From the NCBI GenBank assembly GCA_029204225.1, contig CM055108.1, positions 22,430,326 through 22,494,325 of the forward strand: a stretch of DNA of 64,000 nt, given 5' to 3'. The notes beneath the pieces are model-generated. The model was given only the letters and a program-made list of their open reading frames with translations, did not search any database and was not told where the DNA came from. This DNA is from Diphasiastrum complanatum. Its lineage: Eukaryota > Streptophyta > Lycopodiopsida > Lycopodiales > Lycopodiaceae. Every line of letters starts with the position of its first letter. The first letter of the stretch is position 1. Below are positions 1 through 12,129 of the stretch, one piece after another. Position numbers and translations under genes: made by a program.

Positions 1-832
1 TGGAAACTAGTCAAATTTTGGGTAGCGAGTTGGATTTAATAGATATTCTCAAAATTTTTGGACCAGAACTTGTTGTGGGCTGTAGGAACTCTTTTCACAC
101 GTGTGAAGCCGTACAGCTTCGGTTTTGGTAGAGAAAATTCAAAAATTTGTACAATTTGACTCACAAACCCAATTTGAGAGATTTTTGGTGCAAAATCAAG
201 CATTTTCTATAGAGAATCTAATCCCTTGATTAGTTCTTGGATTAGATCAGCCAAGAAATTAAATTTGAAGCTTGAAATAGGTGCATTAAGTGATCATCTC
301 TGATTTTTTGAGTGCATGTTGAAGTTGAGAGAGATTTTGCTAAAAATCATAGGTTAAGGAGTGATATGCAAGGTGAGAGGTTGAATCCATTGTACCATCA
401 CTCTAGATTTGTTCAAGAGTGATAGGGTAAAGTTTAGAAGCATCAATTTGCTAGAAAACGTCTTTGGATCTGTCCTCCAAGTGAAACCTTTGAGAGTTTC
501 TAGTGCATATAGAGCATCTATTCAAATCTTTTGTAGAATTTGACATAGATTGGCTTAAATTGAGAGTTCTAGAAAAGAGATTGAGATCCAAGTCACATTG
601 TTCAACCCTACTCAATTTTTTTGAGTAATTGTAAGGTTTGAAAAGAGTCATTAAGGTGTCTATGACAAATGTGTAGAGAGAGATCCAATTTTCTAAGAGT
701 TCCTTTCTTTGTAGAGGGCAAGATCTAGAAGCTCATTATGTGCTGTTATTGGTGGAGAGTTTGTCTCTTCCTAGGTGATCAAATCTTTCTAAGTGGCATT
801 AAAGAAGATCCTCAAGGCAAAGGCAAAAGCCA
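1..832. other. Non-coding stretch, no gene recognised
   Basis: I see no convincing coding frame, RNA gene or element boundary. A perfect 14-base palindrome lies at 94-107 (TTCACACGTGTGAA), followed by a small GAAGC/GCTTC hairpin. The text resembles decayed transposon leader sequence, but nothing identifies a family. Confidence 0.4.
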
Positions 833-835
833 TGA

Positions 836-1246
836 AGGCTTACATATGATGAGAAGGGTAAGCAAGTTGTAGAAGGTACAGACTTTGTTTTTCTCACATA
901 TTTTGGTACATCTTCTTGTGTAAATGATGATATGCATATGGATGGTTGTCTTCATGAAATGGATGTCATTAATGGATCTGAAAATGAGGTTTTGGTCAAT
1001 GGTTTTGATGTTCAAGTGGGAGATCAAATGGATGATCTTATTGTGCTTCATTGAGACAAGGTGGAAAGTGAGAATTTCGAGCTAGTCAAGAGCATCAAAG
1101 GGGAATCAAATGGTCAAGGCACTAAGGATCTGTTTTTGAAAGTTACTGGAGACTCATGTAAGGTCAAAGAAGTAGCAAGAAAGTGTTGTTCAAACTCACT
1201 TTACTTATCTAACTTCATGTTTGAGCTACGTCATGTCAATGTTTGA
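836..1246 (+). pseudogene. Decayed unrecognised coding remnant
   Basis: One frame stays open for about 136 codons with a single internal stop (TGA at 1052-1054), far longer than chance in this AT-rich stretch. The translation is rich in acidic residues and glycine (segments such as YDEKGKQVVEGTDFVFL and VQVGDQMDDLIVLH). I recognise no domain. There is no good start codon in context, so this is more likely the interior of a degraded gene or transposon open frame than a complete gene. A second short frame at 1341-1568 (starting MDFQRVDGSFWQGG) may belong to the same unit. Function unknown. Confidence 0.3.
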
Positions 1247-1698
1247 AAATTGTCAAATTTTGGTAAATCTATGGTCATTTTTTTATATCGAATGGATCTT
1301 GAAGATGGACTAGTGCTACCTACTTTATACTCTTTTACTCATGGATTTCCAAAGGGTTGATGGTTCTTTTTGGCAAGGTGGCAATGGAAGCTCATATATG
1401 GGAGTTTTGGACACATACACTTCACATGAAGTGAAATATGGAGGAGGCATGCAAGCATTTGTTGTTCACTCACATTTATTACTTGGTTACTACTGTTTTC
1501 TAGAGATATCAAAGGTGGAAGCATGGAGAGATCATAACATTTACATTCTATTTTGTTCTTCATGTTAGCTTTTCATCTTGATATGTAAAATTGATGTAAG
1601 AAATAGTGAAGCATCTAATATGGACACTATTCTCTATATCAATTATGAAGTTTTTCCATTTCATATATGTAGATACTCAAAGGATAAGACTTATTTAC

Positions 1699-1915
1699 AT
1701 TAGGAAAAATATGGGCTCAAAATGGGCCTTTTAAGAAGTTTGACTTTAGAGAGGCTATGTAGAGAGAGAATGGAAGCCAGTACCGTTTGGTTGCCGTTTT
1801 TTGAGTTTTTGATAGTGCCCGCATTCTAACTACGTTGGTTAAAACTAGCTCTAACTTCAGGCATTAATTAGTTAAGCGTACTTGTAATAACAACCATACA
1901 TTTGTTATACAATCT
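1699..1915 (+). repeat. Dispersed repeat, copy 1 (partner at 10718-10905)
   Basis: Starts at an AATATGGGCTCAAAATGGGC block and shares, in order, GTAGAGAGAGAATG, GCCGTTTTTTGAGTTTT and TGTAATAAC with 10718-10905. Both copies are preceded by CATTAGG. Because copy 2 lies directly before the transposase-like locus, this may be a stray end of the same element family. Confidence 0.6.
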
Positions 1916-2224
1916 GGGGCTGTAAACGTCCACCAGTAAATATATTACAACATGGTACTTGCGTCGAAAAGTATTGAATCATCTACTGTTAAAGCCTAAT
2001 GGTCGCCGAATTCTATACCTAGAGATACGATACGTTCGCGAAAACTCACAAGGGCAGTCATTTCCGAAGCTCCGCTCTACATTAGCACAAACATGGCCAT
2101 AAAAAAAAAATTTACGTTCAGGTTACATTCGAATTTCATGTCCGAATATCGGTTTAGCGAGCACAAGTACGACACCTAGTCCTTGATTTGGTTATTCACG
2201 CGTTGATTCGATATGTACGGACGA

Positions 2225-2379
2225 CAGGCAATATCGATTCAGCACGCACAAGTACGACCTCTGGTACTCTAACTGGCTATCCACATGTTGAAACGATATT
2301 AGTACTGATACACACAGATGTACAACCTCTCGAGATCTTTTTGGGCTTTTGCGTGTTGAACTGATATTAGTACGGATTA
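2225..2379. repeat. Inverted-repeat arm, extra copy
   Basis: About 155 bases whose reverse complement is found at 2405-2580 and whose direct copy is at 2829-3004. Shared blocks include AAGTACGACCTCTGGTACTC and CTTTTGCGTGTTGAAC. With the next arm it forms a near-perfect hairpin with a loop of about 25 bases. Confidence 0.75.
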
Positions 2380-2404
2380 CATGAAAACTATGTAGCTCTT
2401 TAAC

Positions 2405-3004
2405 AACCGTACTAATATCAATTCAACGTGCAAAAGCCCAAAAAGATTCTGAGCGGTTGTATATATGCACGGTGAATCGACATTGCATGTATTCGTACTA
2501 ATATCATTTCAACGTGCATGCAGCCAGTTAGAGTACCAGAGGTCGTACTTGTGTTCGTCAAATCAATATTGCTTGTTGTTAATAAAAACTGTAACCTTTG
2601 AATGATAGTTTGGATTGAGACGATTATAGTGCCATTAGATAAGCCCTTGACGAGAGCTTTCCAACGACACCCAACATGACCCAGTTCTGAGTTATGGTAA
2701 AAAAATATATTCTCGGTCAAAGTTTTGGGCGGTAAGTCAATAATCAACCTGATAACGGTTGGGGCGCGCAGTTGACTAGTTTGAATTGTCTCAATCCCAA
2801 CTATCATTAAAAAGTTACAAGTTTTTTACAACAGGCAATATCGATTCGGCATGCACAAGTACGCCCTCTGGTACTCTAATTGGTTGTCCGCGCGCTGAAA
2901 CGATATTAGTACATATACATGCAATATCAATTCAACGTGCAGATGTATGACCTCTCAAGATATTTTTGAGCTTTTGCGCGTTAAACCGATATCAGTACGG
3001 ATTA
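2405..3004. mobile_element. Foldback (MITE-like) element with about 215-bp inverted arms
   Basis: The left arm 2405-2580 is the inverted copy of 2829-3004. Immediately inside, 2584-2621 (GATAGTTTGGATTGAGAC) is the inverted copy of 2788-2826. The two blocks together make continuous inverted arms of about 215 bases around a core of about 165 bases. There is no coding capacity. Structure and size fit a foldback or long-TIR non-autonomous DNA element. No clear target-site duplication was found, and the autonomous family is unknown. Transcription through it would give a long double-stranded RNA hairpin, a plausible small-RNA source (inference). Confidence 0.65.
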
Positions 3005-3929
3005 GATGAAAACTAAAGAGAATATTCTAATTTTTAGAGAAAATATTCTAGATTTTCCACTTCGGCGTGGCGTCGCCGCTTCTAATCTACAAAGATTTCA
3101 AAGTGTGTGATCGTCCAAAAAACAAAGATCAACATGTGAAAAGTATGAAGACTCAAATTCGATCCAAAAACTTGACACAACGAACAATGGCCTATACTCA
3201 CCTGCGCATTGATCCGCTATCGACTGCCAACTTTCATTCTCGGAGTATCGATTCAGCGCGTCCTATACAGCCTCACTGTTGATTTGTACACACGCGCACT
3301 GATCTGATACTAGGACAACGCATGGGCCGCACCAAGCAAACTGCTCGTCTTCATCTTGGCTCGCATCAATGGTTCCTCTTGGTCTTTGATTATGTGTCGC
3401 CATTAGTCCAAAATATGTCTATGGAAGTTGAGTACGAATGAGAACAAAGACAATGAAGAGAATGAGAGGTATATCTAAGAATGACAAGAAGCTCCTAAAC
3501 TACAGGGATTAGTAACTACAGTTTATGACTATTGACATTAAATCAACCTCAAGTGTACAAATACGGGCAGCAAGAGAGTATTCGGACAGTAACTGTGGTC
3601 TAATCACAATCATTGGTTCTGCCCGGCGGGATTTTTGAAAATCACCAAAATTTGGCCGGGAAAGGCAAAAACAATTTTCGTCTGTCAACCACTGTTACAA
3701 TTCGTCACAAATGCAGGCAACGTAGTGACAGTTCAAGTGTTGTTCTACATCAAAGAGTTGTATTCTTAATCCATGGCCTCCTTCCAAAGATCAGAATCAG
3801 CCTGCGTGAGTGCTTCATCAACTGTGATTGGCTCTTGCAAAACATAATGAGCGTACTCTCATCAACGAATCTATCAAGATGATTTCAAACTCTTGTAGAC
3901 CTTTGGGAGGTGCCTCTGGCTACAAAATT
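3005..3929. other. Non-coding, with a possible copia linker scrap on the minus strand near 3700-3929
   Basis: No intact gene. On the minus strand at about 3740-3880 the text resembles the integrase-to-RT linker of the copia element at 8335-8520 (GACTCTGAT-type codons, a TTGCATAAGA-like tail and an alternating acidic frame), but it is heavily frameshifted. The remainder holds nothing I recognise. Confidence 0.3.
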
Positions 3930-4738
3930 TGTTGGATTTATCTCCTCTACTCTACTAAATAGTTCCATTCATAATGCTGCATATTCACTTGCATTGTCGC
4001 GCAGCTCCACTACTGAATATGAGTAAGTAAAGGTTGGACGACATGTCAGGCTTAGACTACATATTGGGCTTCGCCAACATAATGTCCTCGGACGACAAAT
4101 GGGGCTAGACCGACTTATTGAAGAAACCTGACTTATCCAACTTATCGGGCCTCTTCAAATTCACTTCATGTACTGCGCAAACCGAATCGACAATGACAGC
4201 AGTCACGATCTTCTTCTTGATGGCACAATGGCTCCACATCATCTTTTGACACTCATCTGCACAAATGTAAATTATATAACTATTGTAATCTATTTAGAAG
4301 CAAGGTGTAAGAACTAGATCATCTGAGCTTATCATTTATACGCTCAAGTGCACTTTGACGCTGAGATGCCAGCTTATCAACAGACATTGTAGATGCATTC
4401 GTGCATTGATTTTTTCGTTCAGACGGATTGTAGTTAGTTTTGTGAACAAGCGGTTTCATCCACTATAGTCTTGTGCTTACTAGCACTATCTGACTTGTAT
4501 TTCATTATACTTAATCTAAATAAATTACTATTGGATTCTGTGTTCATATTGGTCGTCGTCAGTATTGCATGTTTCTACTCTTTGTCTGACTTTTGATTGT
4601 TTTTTTTATTGTCTGCTCTTGCTTCCGCAACCATCGCGCAATCTAGCTCTAGTTTCGTTCTTGTGTTCGCCTACTGTTACTGTTAACCGGTAGTGCACGC
4701 ACTGAGGGAATTCAGCCTAATCCTCCATTTCCCGAACA
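3930..4738 (+). repeat. Ty1/copia LTR (element 1, plus strand)
   Basis: Begins TGTTGGATTTATCTCC, matching the LTR start at 44061 after its polypurine tract. Ends CCCGAACA directly before a primer-binding-like site. Its right half shares phrases with 40209-40894 (CTTGTGCT, TATACTTAATCT) and with 14633-14829 (GTCAGTATTGCATG, TGTCTGCTCTTGCTTCC). Length 809 bp. Confidence 0.75.
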
Positions 4739-4751
4739 TGATATCAGAGCA
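4739..4751 (+). promoter_or_regulatory. Primer-binding site (tRNA-iMet type, mutated)
   Basis: TGATATCAGAGC lies immediately after the LTR end. The plant consensus is TGGTATCAGAGC, so one base differs. The PBS next to the TG...CA LTR fixes the plus orientation. Confidence 0.6.
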
Positions 4752-4941
4752 TTGATATCAGAACTCATCTGATTATTTAAGCGGTTTTATGTCAAAGCTA
4801 TGTCTATAGCCTAATAAGCTTCCCACAGAACCTCATCCCACTAGCCGATTGGATAACTATTTTCTTGTTCTATAAGTTTGCATTAGATTTTCATTCTTAA
4901 GTCACCGATAGTTGCTCCTATCACTTAGACTAATCTTCTAC

Positions 4942-5688
4942 ATGGATTCCCAAGGGAAAGCCAATCCTATCATGGACAAGCTTGATGGAGCCAATTACCA
5001 TCTATGGAAATTTAAGATGAGAACTGTGCTAATGGCTAAGGAGTTGTATGACGTCGGGTGAAGAGGCAAGACTCGAAGCCGACGATGCTACAATCTCCTG
5101 ATGGAAGCTGAAGGATGGAAAGGCTTTTGCGTTGATCATCCTCAACATCTCAGACATGCAAATTGGCCATGTGTCTGAGGCTCAAACCTCCAAGGAAGTT
5201 TGAGACATCTTGAGCACACTATACTAAGTGTGGGATATAGCTTTCAAGCTATATCTCAAGAAGAAATTTTACTCCCTCAAGATGACAAATGGTGATTCCC
5301 TGTAGGATCACATCAACCAGTTCAAGAACCTACTGAAGTAAATGGTCGATGTTGGATCTGTCAAGACGCAGTAATGACACTGCTTTCAAGCTTGCCAAGC
5401 TCATATGGCAGCTGGATGATGATCATCACGACACACCCAAAGCTGACTCTTTCAAGAGTGATCACAATGTTGTTGCAAGAAGACACTCGAAGGAGCGAAG
5501 CCTGCAATTCCAATACAGGCTCGACAAAGCTGAAGAAGAAAGGCCCGAAGTCGTCGAAGAAATATCGAAAGCCAACACAACGTCACAAAAGCAGTCGAAT
5601 CAGCCGACAAAGAAGAAGTTATTCTGCAGATACTACAAGCATTTCAACCACGAGATCCAAGACTGTCAAATACTACAAGCCAAAAATG
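4942..5688 (+). pseudogene. Copia gag fragment (element 1)
   Basis: The ATG at 4942 opens MDSQGKANPIMDKLDGANYH, the N terminus typical of copia Gag (UBN2/Retrotran_gag type), which packages element RNA. It is followed in shifting frames by the DILSTLY-like segment, a LLSSLPSSYGSWMMIITTHP segment and a CCHC zinc knuckle near 5620-5670 (CRYYKHFNHEIQDC). Frames are broken several times. The sequence stops exactly where the minus-strand copia LTR starts (5689), so protease, integrase and RT are absent. The parallel gag at 41053 belongs to the same family. Confidence 0.75.
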
Positions 5689-6890
<1,202 letters not shown>

Positions 6891-6900
6891 CTCCCCCTTA
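6891..6900 (-). promoter_or_regulatory. Polypurine tract of minus copia element
   Basis: TAAGGGGGAG on the minus strand directly abuts the LTR start TGCTGG. It primes plus-strand DNA synthesis in LTR retrotransposons. The equivalent at 44051-44060 is TAAGGGGGGG. Confidence 0.8.
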
Positions 6901-6938
6901 ATTTGAATCCTTGAATGCCTTGACCTTCAAATTTAGTT

Positions 6939-7560
6939 CTACACAAAACTTAATGCTTTAGTAAAAACATCTGCTGTCATATCTTGCGTTCTACAATACT
7001 GCAATCTGACCTCTTCGTTGAGGACTTTGCTTCTGACGAAATGATACTTCAGTTCAATGTGCTTACTCCTGGAATGAAATCTTGGGTTGGCTGATAAAGC
7101 GATGGCACTTTGATTATCACAAAATAATGTCATCAGAACATATTGATTCAGACCAATATTTGAGAGTAAGTTTCTCAACCAAATTGCTTCCTTTGTAGCT
7201 TGAGAGACTGCGATATACTATGATTCAGTGGAAGATAGAGCTTTTGAAGATTGCTTGCAACTGTTCCAGAAAATTGGACCATTGTTGAGGAAGAATGTAA
7301 AGCCAGAAGTAGATTTACGAGTGTCTACATTTCCTATCCAACTCGCATCTGTGTAACCATTGAGAAAATTGAGTTTGTCGTTGCCGACTGCTCCATAACA
7401 AATGAAAAAGTCTATAGTAGCTCAAAGATATCTCATGACTCTGATAAGAGCCTTCCAATGTGTTATACCAAGATTAGTCATAAACTGACTGAGAGAGCTG
7501 ACTGCAAAAGCTATGTATGGTCTGCTACAGATCATGGCGTACATAAGAGATCCTATAATA
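6939..7560 (-). pseudogene. Copia RNase H and pol C terminus
   Basis: Reads LFCDNQSAIALSANPRFHSR, SKHIELKYHFVRSKV and a DVFTKAL end, the hallmark C-terminal motifs of copia RNase H, which removes the RNA strand during cDNA synthesis. It lies just inside the polypurine tract as expected for the pol 3' end. The N-terminal part of the domain (7200-7560) is frameshifted. Confidence 0.8.
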
Positions 7561-8410
7561 AAATGGTAAGGATATACTCACGCATCTGCTGCTTCTCATG
7601 AATTGTTTGGGGACACTGATCCTTTGACAATTTGAGTCCTAGTTCCATTGGCGAGAGAGCTAACTTGCAATTGATCAGATTATATCTGACTAAAATGTTG
7701 TAGATGTACATCTGTTGTGTAATGTAGATCAACTTTTGTTTTCTGTCTCTGTGGATTTGTATACCAAGGCAGAAATGAGCTTTGCCCAGATCGGTCATGT
7801 CGAATTCAAAAGATAGCATTGTCTTCTCCTCTTTTCACAGATCGGTAATGTTGTTGAAAAGCAATGTATCATCCACATATAATGTGATAATGATAAAAGA
7901 CTGCTGCACTGCTTTGAAGTAAACGTTTGAATCTGAAGATCTAGGTGTATAGCCATGATCAATGAGGAAAGTATTGATCCTTTGAAACCATGCTCGAGCA
8001 TATTGCTTCAAGCCATAAAGTGCCTTATGGAGTTTACAAACATGATTGTGCTTATCCTCGATAATATAACCTTTGGGTTGCACCATGTAAATGTCTTCTT
8101 CAATAACTCCATTCAGATATGTTGTCTGTACATCCATTTGATGTATTTCCAAATCTGCTCCAGTGGCAAATGATAGCAAAAGTCGAATAGAAGAATGTTT
8201 GACTACTGGACTGAAGATCTGAGTGTAATCGATGTTATATACCTGAGAAAAACCTCTGGCTACTAGGCGTGTCTTTCTTCTGTTGATGCTTCCATCTGCA
8301 TTACACTTGACTTTGAAAATCCATTTGCAATCAACTATGTTTCTGCTAGCAGGTAATTCGACAATTGTCCACGTCTGGTTCTTGATAAGAGATGAATACT
8401 CTTTATCCAT
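7553..8410 (-). pseudogene. Copia reverse transcriptase
   Basis: Contains WIFKVKCNADGSINRRKTRL, LVARGFSQ, MDVQTTYLNGVIEEDIYM, LYGLKQYARAW and the catalytic YVDD box (TLYVDDTLLF), all in canonical order. It copies element RNA into DNA in the cytoplasmic particle. The frame is open from 8410 to 7835, then shifts into a second frame at 7819-7553 (MTDLGKAHFCLGIQIHRDR). A stop at about 8411 separates it from the upstream linker. The protein is therefore not made in one piece, although the catalytic motif survives. Confidence 0.85.
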
Positions 8411-9436
8411 AGCTTCTTTCTAGATATCTGAGTCAGGCTGACTAAGTGCCTCTTGAACAGACGCTGGTTCCTCAACAAGATATGTTGCAGACTCGTCAAT
8501 ATACCGGTTAGGTGGTCTGCTAGTCCTTGAAGATCTTCTGGGTAATACAGGAAGTTGATCGTTTCTATCATACTGTAGTTGCTAAACTACAACATCATCA
8601 TCTTCTGATCCATCGTTCATTTGTTGTTCGTCAGAAGTAGAAGAGCTTGGACCTTCAATGGGAATAGTCGCCTGCGAAACTGGAAAGTTCAAAGCGTCAG
8701 GAGAATCTGACAGGTCGGCTACATGGGAACTGCCCTTTCCTTTGAGGTCTTGAAACTGATCTTCGATGAAGATGACATACCGGCTAGTGAATATCTTCTA
8801 CTCAATGGGATTGAACAACTTGTAGGCTTGATCTGAAGTAGTGTAGCTGACGAAAACACACTTGATACTCTGGAAGTCGAGCTTCTTTCTGAGATCACGA
8901 GGTATCTGCGCAAAAGCAGTACATCCAAAAACTCGTAAGTTTGACAAAGAAGGTTTGGTACCTGTCCAAACTTTGAATGGTATTTTGTTTGAGAGACCTT
9001 TAATAGAACATCTGTTCTGAATATAGGTTGATGTTGAAACAGCTTCAGCCCAGAAGGACTTCAAAAGTGTCACATGTGATAACATGTATTTTGTCGATTC
9101 AACTAAAGTTCTGTTCTTTCTCTCAACAAGACCATTTGACTGAGGCGAATAGGAAGTGACGCACCGTTGTTCAATGTCGTTGTTAAGACAGTAGTCCTTG
9201 AATTCGTTGGAGATGTATTCTTCCTCGTTATCTGACCTCAGTGCTTTGATTCGTTTGCCAGTTTGATTCTCAGCATGCTCTTTGAATTGTCTGAATTTGA
9301 TGAAAGCCTCTAATTTCCATTTAATGAAATAAACAATTGTTCTTCTGGAGAATTCGTCAACAAAGGTAATGAAGTACTTTGCATCTAGAATGAAAGAGTT
9401 TGCATAGGTCCACATATATATTTGTATGAACAACAT
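8411..9436 (-). pseudogene. Copia integrase core and linker
   Basis: DDE-type integrase that inserts the cDNA. The acidic residues are visible as FVDEFSRR (first D), LRSDNEEEY (second D) and NGLVERKNRTLVES (E), followed by FWAEAVSTSTYIQNRC and the C-terminal LRVFGCTAFAQIPRD region. The usual RSDNGGEY box reads RSDNEEEY, i.e. two Gly-to-Glu changes. The frame shifts near 9360-9430 relative to the upstream protease frame. The 8335-8800 segment is a low-complexity linker toward RT. Confidence 0.85.
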
Positions 9437-10082
9437 CTAACGGATCTTTTGCTGCATGCATATGGTTTGATCTAAAAGGAACCCTAGCCTGCTTTCCAAA
9501 GATGCAGCTATGACAGACAGGGAGATCGACCTTACCAAAAGGATAGTCGAGATCAAGAACCATTGATTGTTTGGTCATGTTCAAAATAGATGCATGATTC
9601 ACGTGTCTTAAGCGATGATGCCATAGTAATGCTTTATTGACTAGAATAGAGGTTTTCAAGGCTTGACTAGACTCAGAATAACAGTGTGCCAATCTATATA
9701 AGTAACTCTGCCTCTTGCCGAGTGCAAGGATTTTATCACTCCTATCAATAATTCTGCATTGATCAGATTCGAATTCTACCTTATGACCTAAATCTGTAAT
9801 TCTACTCATTGATAACAGATTTGTAGAGAGTCTAGGAACATATAAAACCTTTGATAGTAATTTGAATTGATCATGCTGGAATCGAAATCTTACAGTACCT
9901 TCACCTTCAATAGTGTGAGTACTATTGTCACCAAGATGAACAAATTTCTTTGTGTTGTAAGGAGTGTAGGAGTTGAAGATCTCACGTTGATTAGTCATAT
10001 GTTGAGTTGCTCCAGAATCCAGAAACCATGAATCATCCAAAAATGTGCTTTGATCTTTAACCATGAATGCGCCTACGTCCAC
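9357..10082 (-). pseudogene. Copia protease and integrase zinc-binding domain
   Basis: An open frame of 241 codons. The aspartic protease active site DSGATQHMT sits at about residues 22-30 (near 10019-9993). A GAG-pre-integrase zinc domain follows: LLWHHRLRHVNHASI and CHSCIFGKQARVPF (HHCC). The protease site is intact here, unlike the DSEAT version in the copia element at 41.5 kb. The frame ends just after the integrase domain begins, where a frameshift breaks pol. Confidence 0.85.
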
Positions 10083-10124
10083 TTCGACCTGGGGAGATGA
10101 TGAGACTGTGTTTGCTTGTTGATC

Positions 10125-10716
10125 AGGTTGCTTGGCTATGTTCTTCGCTTGGAGAATTAGGCAATCCTTGATCTCATGGTTATTGCGCTTGCAATACTTG
10201 CAAAACTTCTTCTTCTTCGACTATGGATTCGATGATTGTTCTTGACCTTGAGTCTGTTTCTAATTCATTGCAGTCTTCTTGGAGCTTTTCTGCTTCTGTC
10301 GCTTCGAGCCTTTGTTGACAAATAGAGCCTGAGAGGAGGAAGTAGACAAAGTGTCTTGACTTCTTCTATTGTCTTCTTGCAGCAACATAGTGATAACTCT
10401 AGTAAGACTTAAATATGAGTGTGTCGATATGATCATCACCCAGTTCTCATATGTAGAGGGCAAGCTTGAAAGCAATGTCATAATTGCATCTTGATCGTCT
10501 ATGACTGATCCGACAGTGTCCATCTGTTGCAAAAGATTCTTAAACTAGTTAATGTGACTCTGAAGAGAATCACCAGTATACATTTTGAATGTCAAGAATT
10601 TCCTTCATAGATGTAACTTAGTAGTTACATCTCTCACGTCATATAGTGAGTTCAAAATGTCCCAAACGTCTCTTGAAGTTTTAGCTTTAGCTACGTGTCC
10701 AATCTGTGTATCTCAT
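10125..10716 (-). pseudogene. Copia gag, truncated at its N-terminal side
   Basis: Minus-strand reading gives VWDILNSLYDVRDVTTKLHL, then a SLQSHIN segment, MDTVGSVIDDQDAIMTLLSS and a CCHC knuckle at about 10150-10210 (CKYCKRNNHEI...C). The gag N terminus (the MDSQGK... part), the PBS and the 5' LTR are missing. The homology ends at about 10717, where a dispersed repeat begins. Stops occur at about 10219 and 10260. Confidence 0.8.
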
Positions 10717-10717
10717 T

Positions 10718-10905
10718 AGGGGAAATATGGGCTCAAAATGGGCCCTTTAAGAAATTTCACTTTAGAGTGAGATTACGTAGAGAGAGAATGCAAACTGGTA
10801 ACTTCTGGTCGCCGTTTTTTGAGTTTTCGGCCTTGCCCGACGTTTAACTAGTATGGTTAACTTCAGACAATAGTTAGTTTAGCATGAGATGTAATAACTT
10901 CTCTT
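10718..10905 (+). repeat. Dispersed repeat, copy 2, at the left edge of the transposase-like locus
   Basis: Same block order as 1699-1915, starting GGGGAAATATGGGCTCAAAA. It abuts the truncated copia gag on its left and leads into the transposase-like gene on its right, so it may be the 5' terminal region of that element. Inverted partner at the other end: not found within the window. Confidence 0.55.
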
Positions 10906-11014
10906 CATGCTCGTTCCAAAATTTGGGACTAGAGCTTTAAGACTGAAAATCTTGGTGTGCTCAATGCAAAAACTGAAGCGGGAGAGGCAGAACATTTGAA
11001 ATCACTATATGCTT

Positions 11015-11019
11015 ATAGT
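11015..11019. repeat. Target-site duplication (left), ATAGT
   Basis: Identical to 12125-12129. The two copies flank a TG...CA-bounded LTR. Confidence 0.75.
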
Positions 11020-12124
11020 TGTTTACAGATTCCCTGCTCAAGAGGATCTGTTTACTGAGATTCTTTTGCTTGCTTCTTCTTCTGCCTATCAGCAGAGACG
11101 GTGGGCTCTTGCTTACAAATGTTCTTTCTTGTTTAAAGCCCAAAATCAAGCAAAAGGGACAGATTATCCTTGTAGTAATTTTGTCATGTCTGTCAGAGGA
11201 CAACTCAGGGTCATTCTTTCTTGAAAACACTCACATTCAAACAGAGATGCAAGCCATGAACATTCATTTACAGATCAGCGTGCAGCCCAAATGAGCATTC
11301 AATTGATTCTACAGCTACCTACTCTAAAATTGAATTGAATCAGATCCTACACTTTACCAAAACTGAGCTACACTTGCATTAATCCACAAAGCGTCCAAGA
11401 ATCAAGAAACCAACCAGTCTTTTGATTCTAACCCAAGAACATCAAGGACTAGAATGTTGGAGGATATCCAAGATTTATACCACATTTCTAGCCTATTTAG
11501 TTTACTTGAATGTTGGTTCCTACATCAATCCACAAACAAGGAAAGAAGACTAATCCACTCTAGGAAAGTAGCAAATCTAATCCACTCTACAATTCACAAC
11601 CACACAAAAAGGAGAGAAGGGCAAGATCGTGAATGCATCACTCAAGAAACAAGCATGATCAAGGAGCTCAATGGATGCACCAAACTTGTGAAGGTTCTTC
11701 TCATTTCAGCATGGAGTAGATACAATACACAAGAAGCTCCTCTTCACAAAGAGGGAGTCTCTTAAATAAGCAAGAGAGATCCTTAGGTGGCATCCTAGTG
11801 AAATTTTCACATTTCACAAATTACAATGGAATAATGCTCTCCACTAGAGGTTGCCATCAAAAGGTGGCTCACTCTACTTTCTTTAAGAGGGGTCTACTTG
11901 CATTTATTACATTTGCCTAGAAATACTAGTTCCTACATGGTCATTCCATCTTTCGGAATTCACCATGAGGCTTACACAGTTCTTGCTTGTCATTACTACT
12001 AGTATTCCTCAGCTCTCAGTCTTTGTTAGTCTCGTCTTCTCAGAGACCTCCTCGGTCTAAGATGAGAGGTGCTCTCGAGTTGCTCTGTCTGAGTATCTTG
12101 GGAATTCGTCAGAATCAGCCAACA
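11020..12124 (-). mobile_element. Solo LTR (minus orientation)
   Basis: 1,105 bp, TGTTGGCTGATTC to ...CTGTAAACA on the minus strand, flanked by the perfect 5-bp duplication ATAGT. No PBS or PPT adjoins either edge, so this is a solo LTR left by LTR-LTR recombination. Related copies are at 54257-55281 (minus) and 46113-about 47110 (plus). Deleting the LTR and one TSD copy brings the flanking transposase-like coding text together. Confidence 0.8.
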
Positions 12125-12129
12125 ATAGT
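12125..12129. repeat. Target-site duplication (right), ATAGT
   Basis: Partner of 11015-11019. Confidence 0.75.

Noticed and set aside
94..107. 14-base perfect palindrome TTCACACGTGTGAA as a regulatory site
   Set aside because: It contains a G-box-like CACGTG core but no gene or promoter context is visible nearby, so no function is claimed.
2418..2807. 129-codon minus-strand frame
   Set aside because: It lies entirely within the foldback inverted repeats; its length comes from repeat sequence, not a gene.
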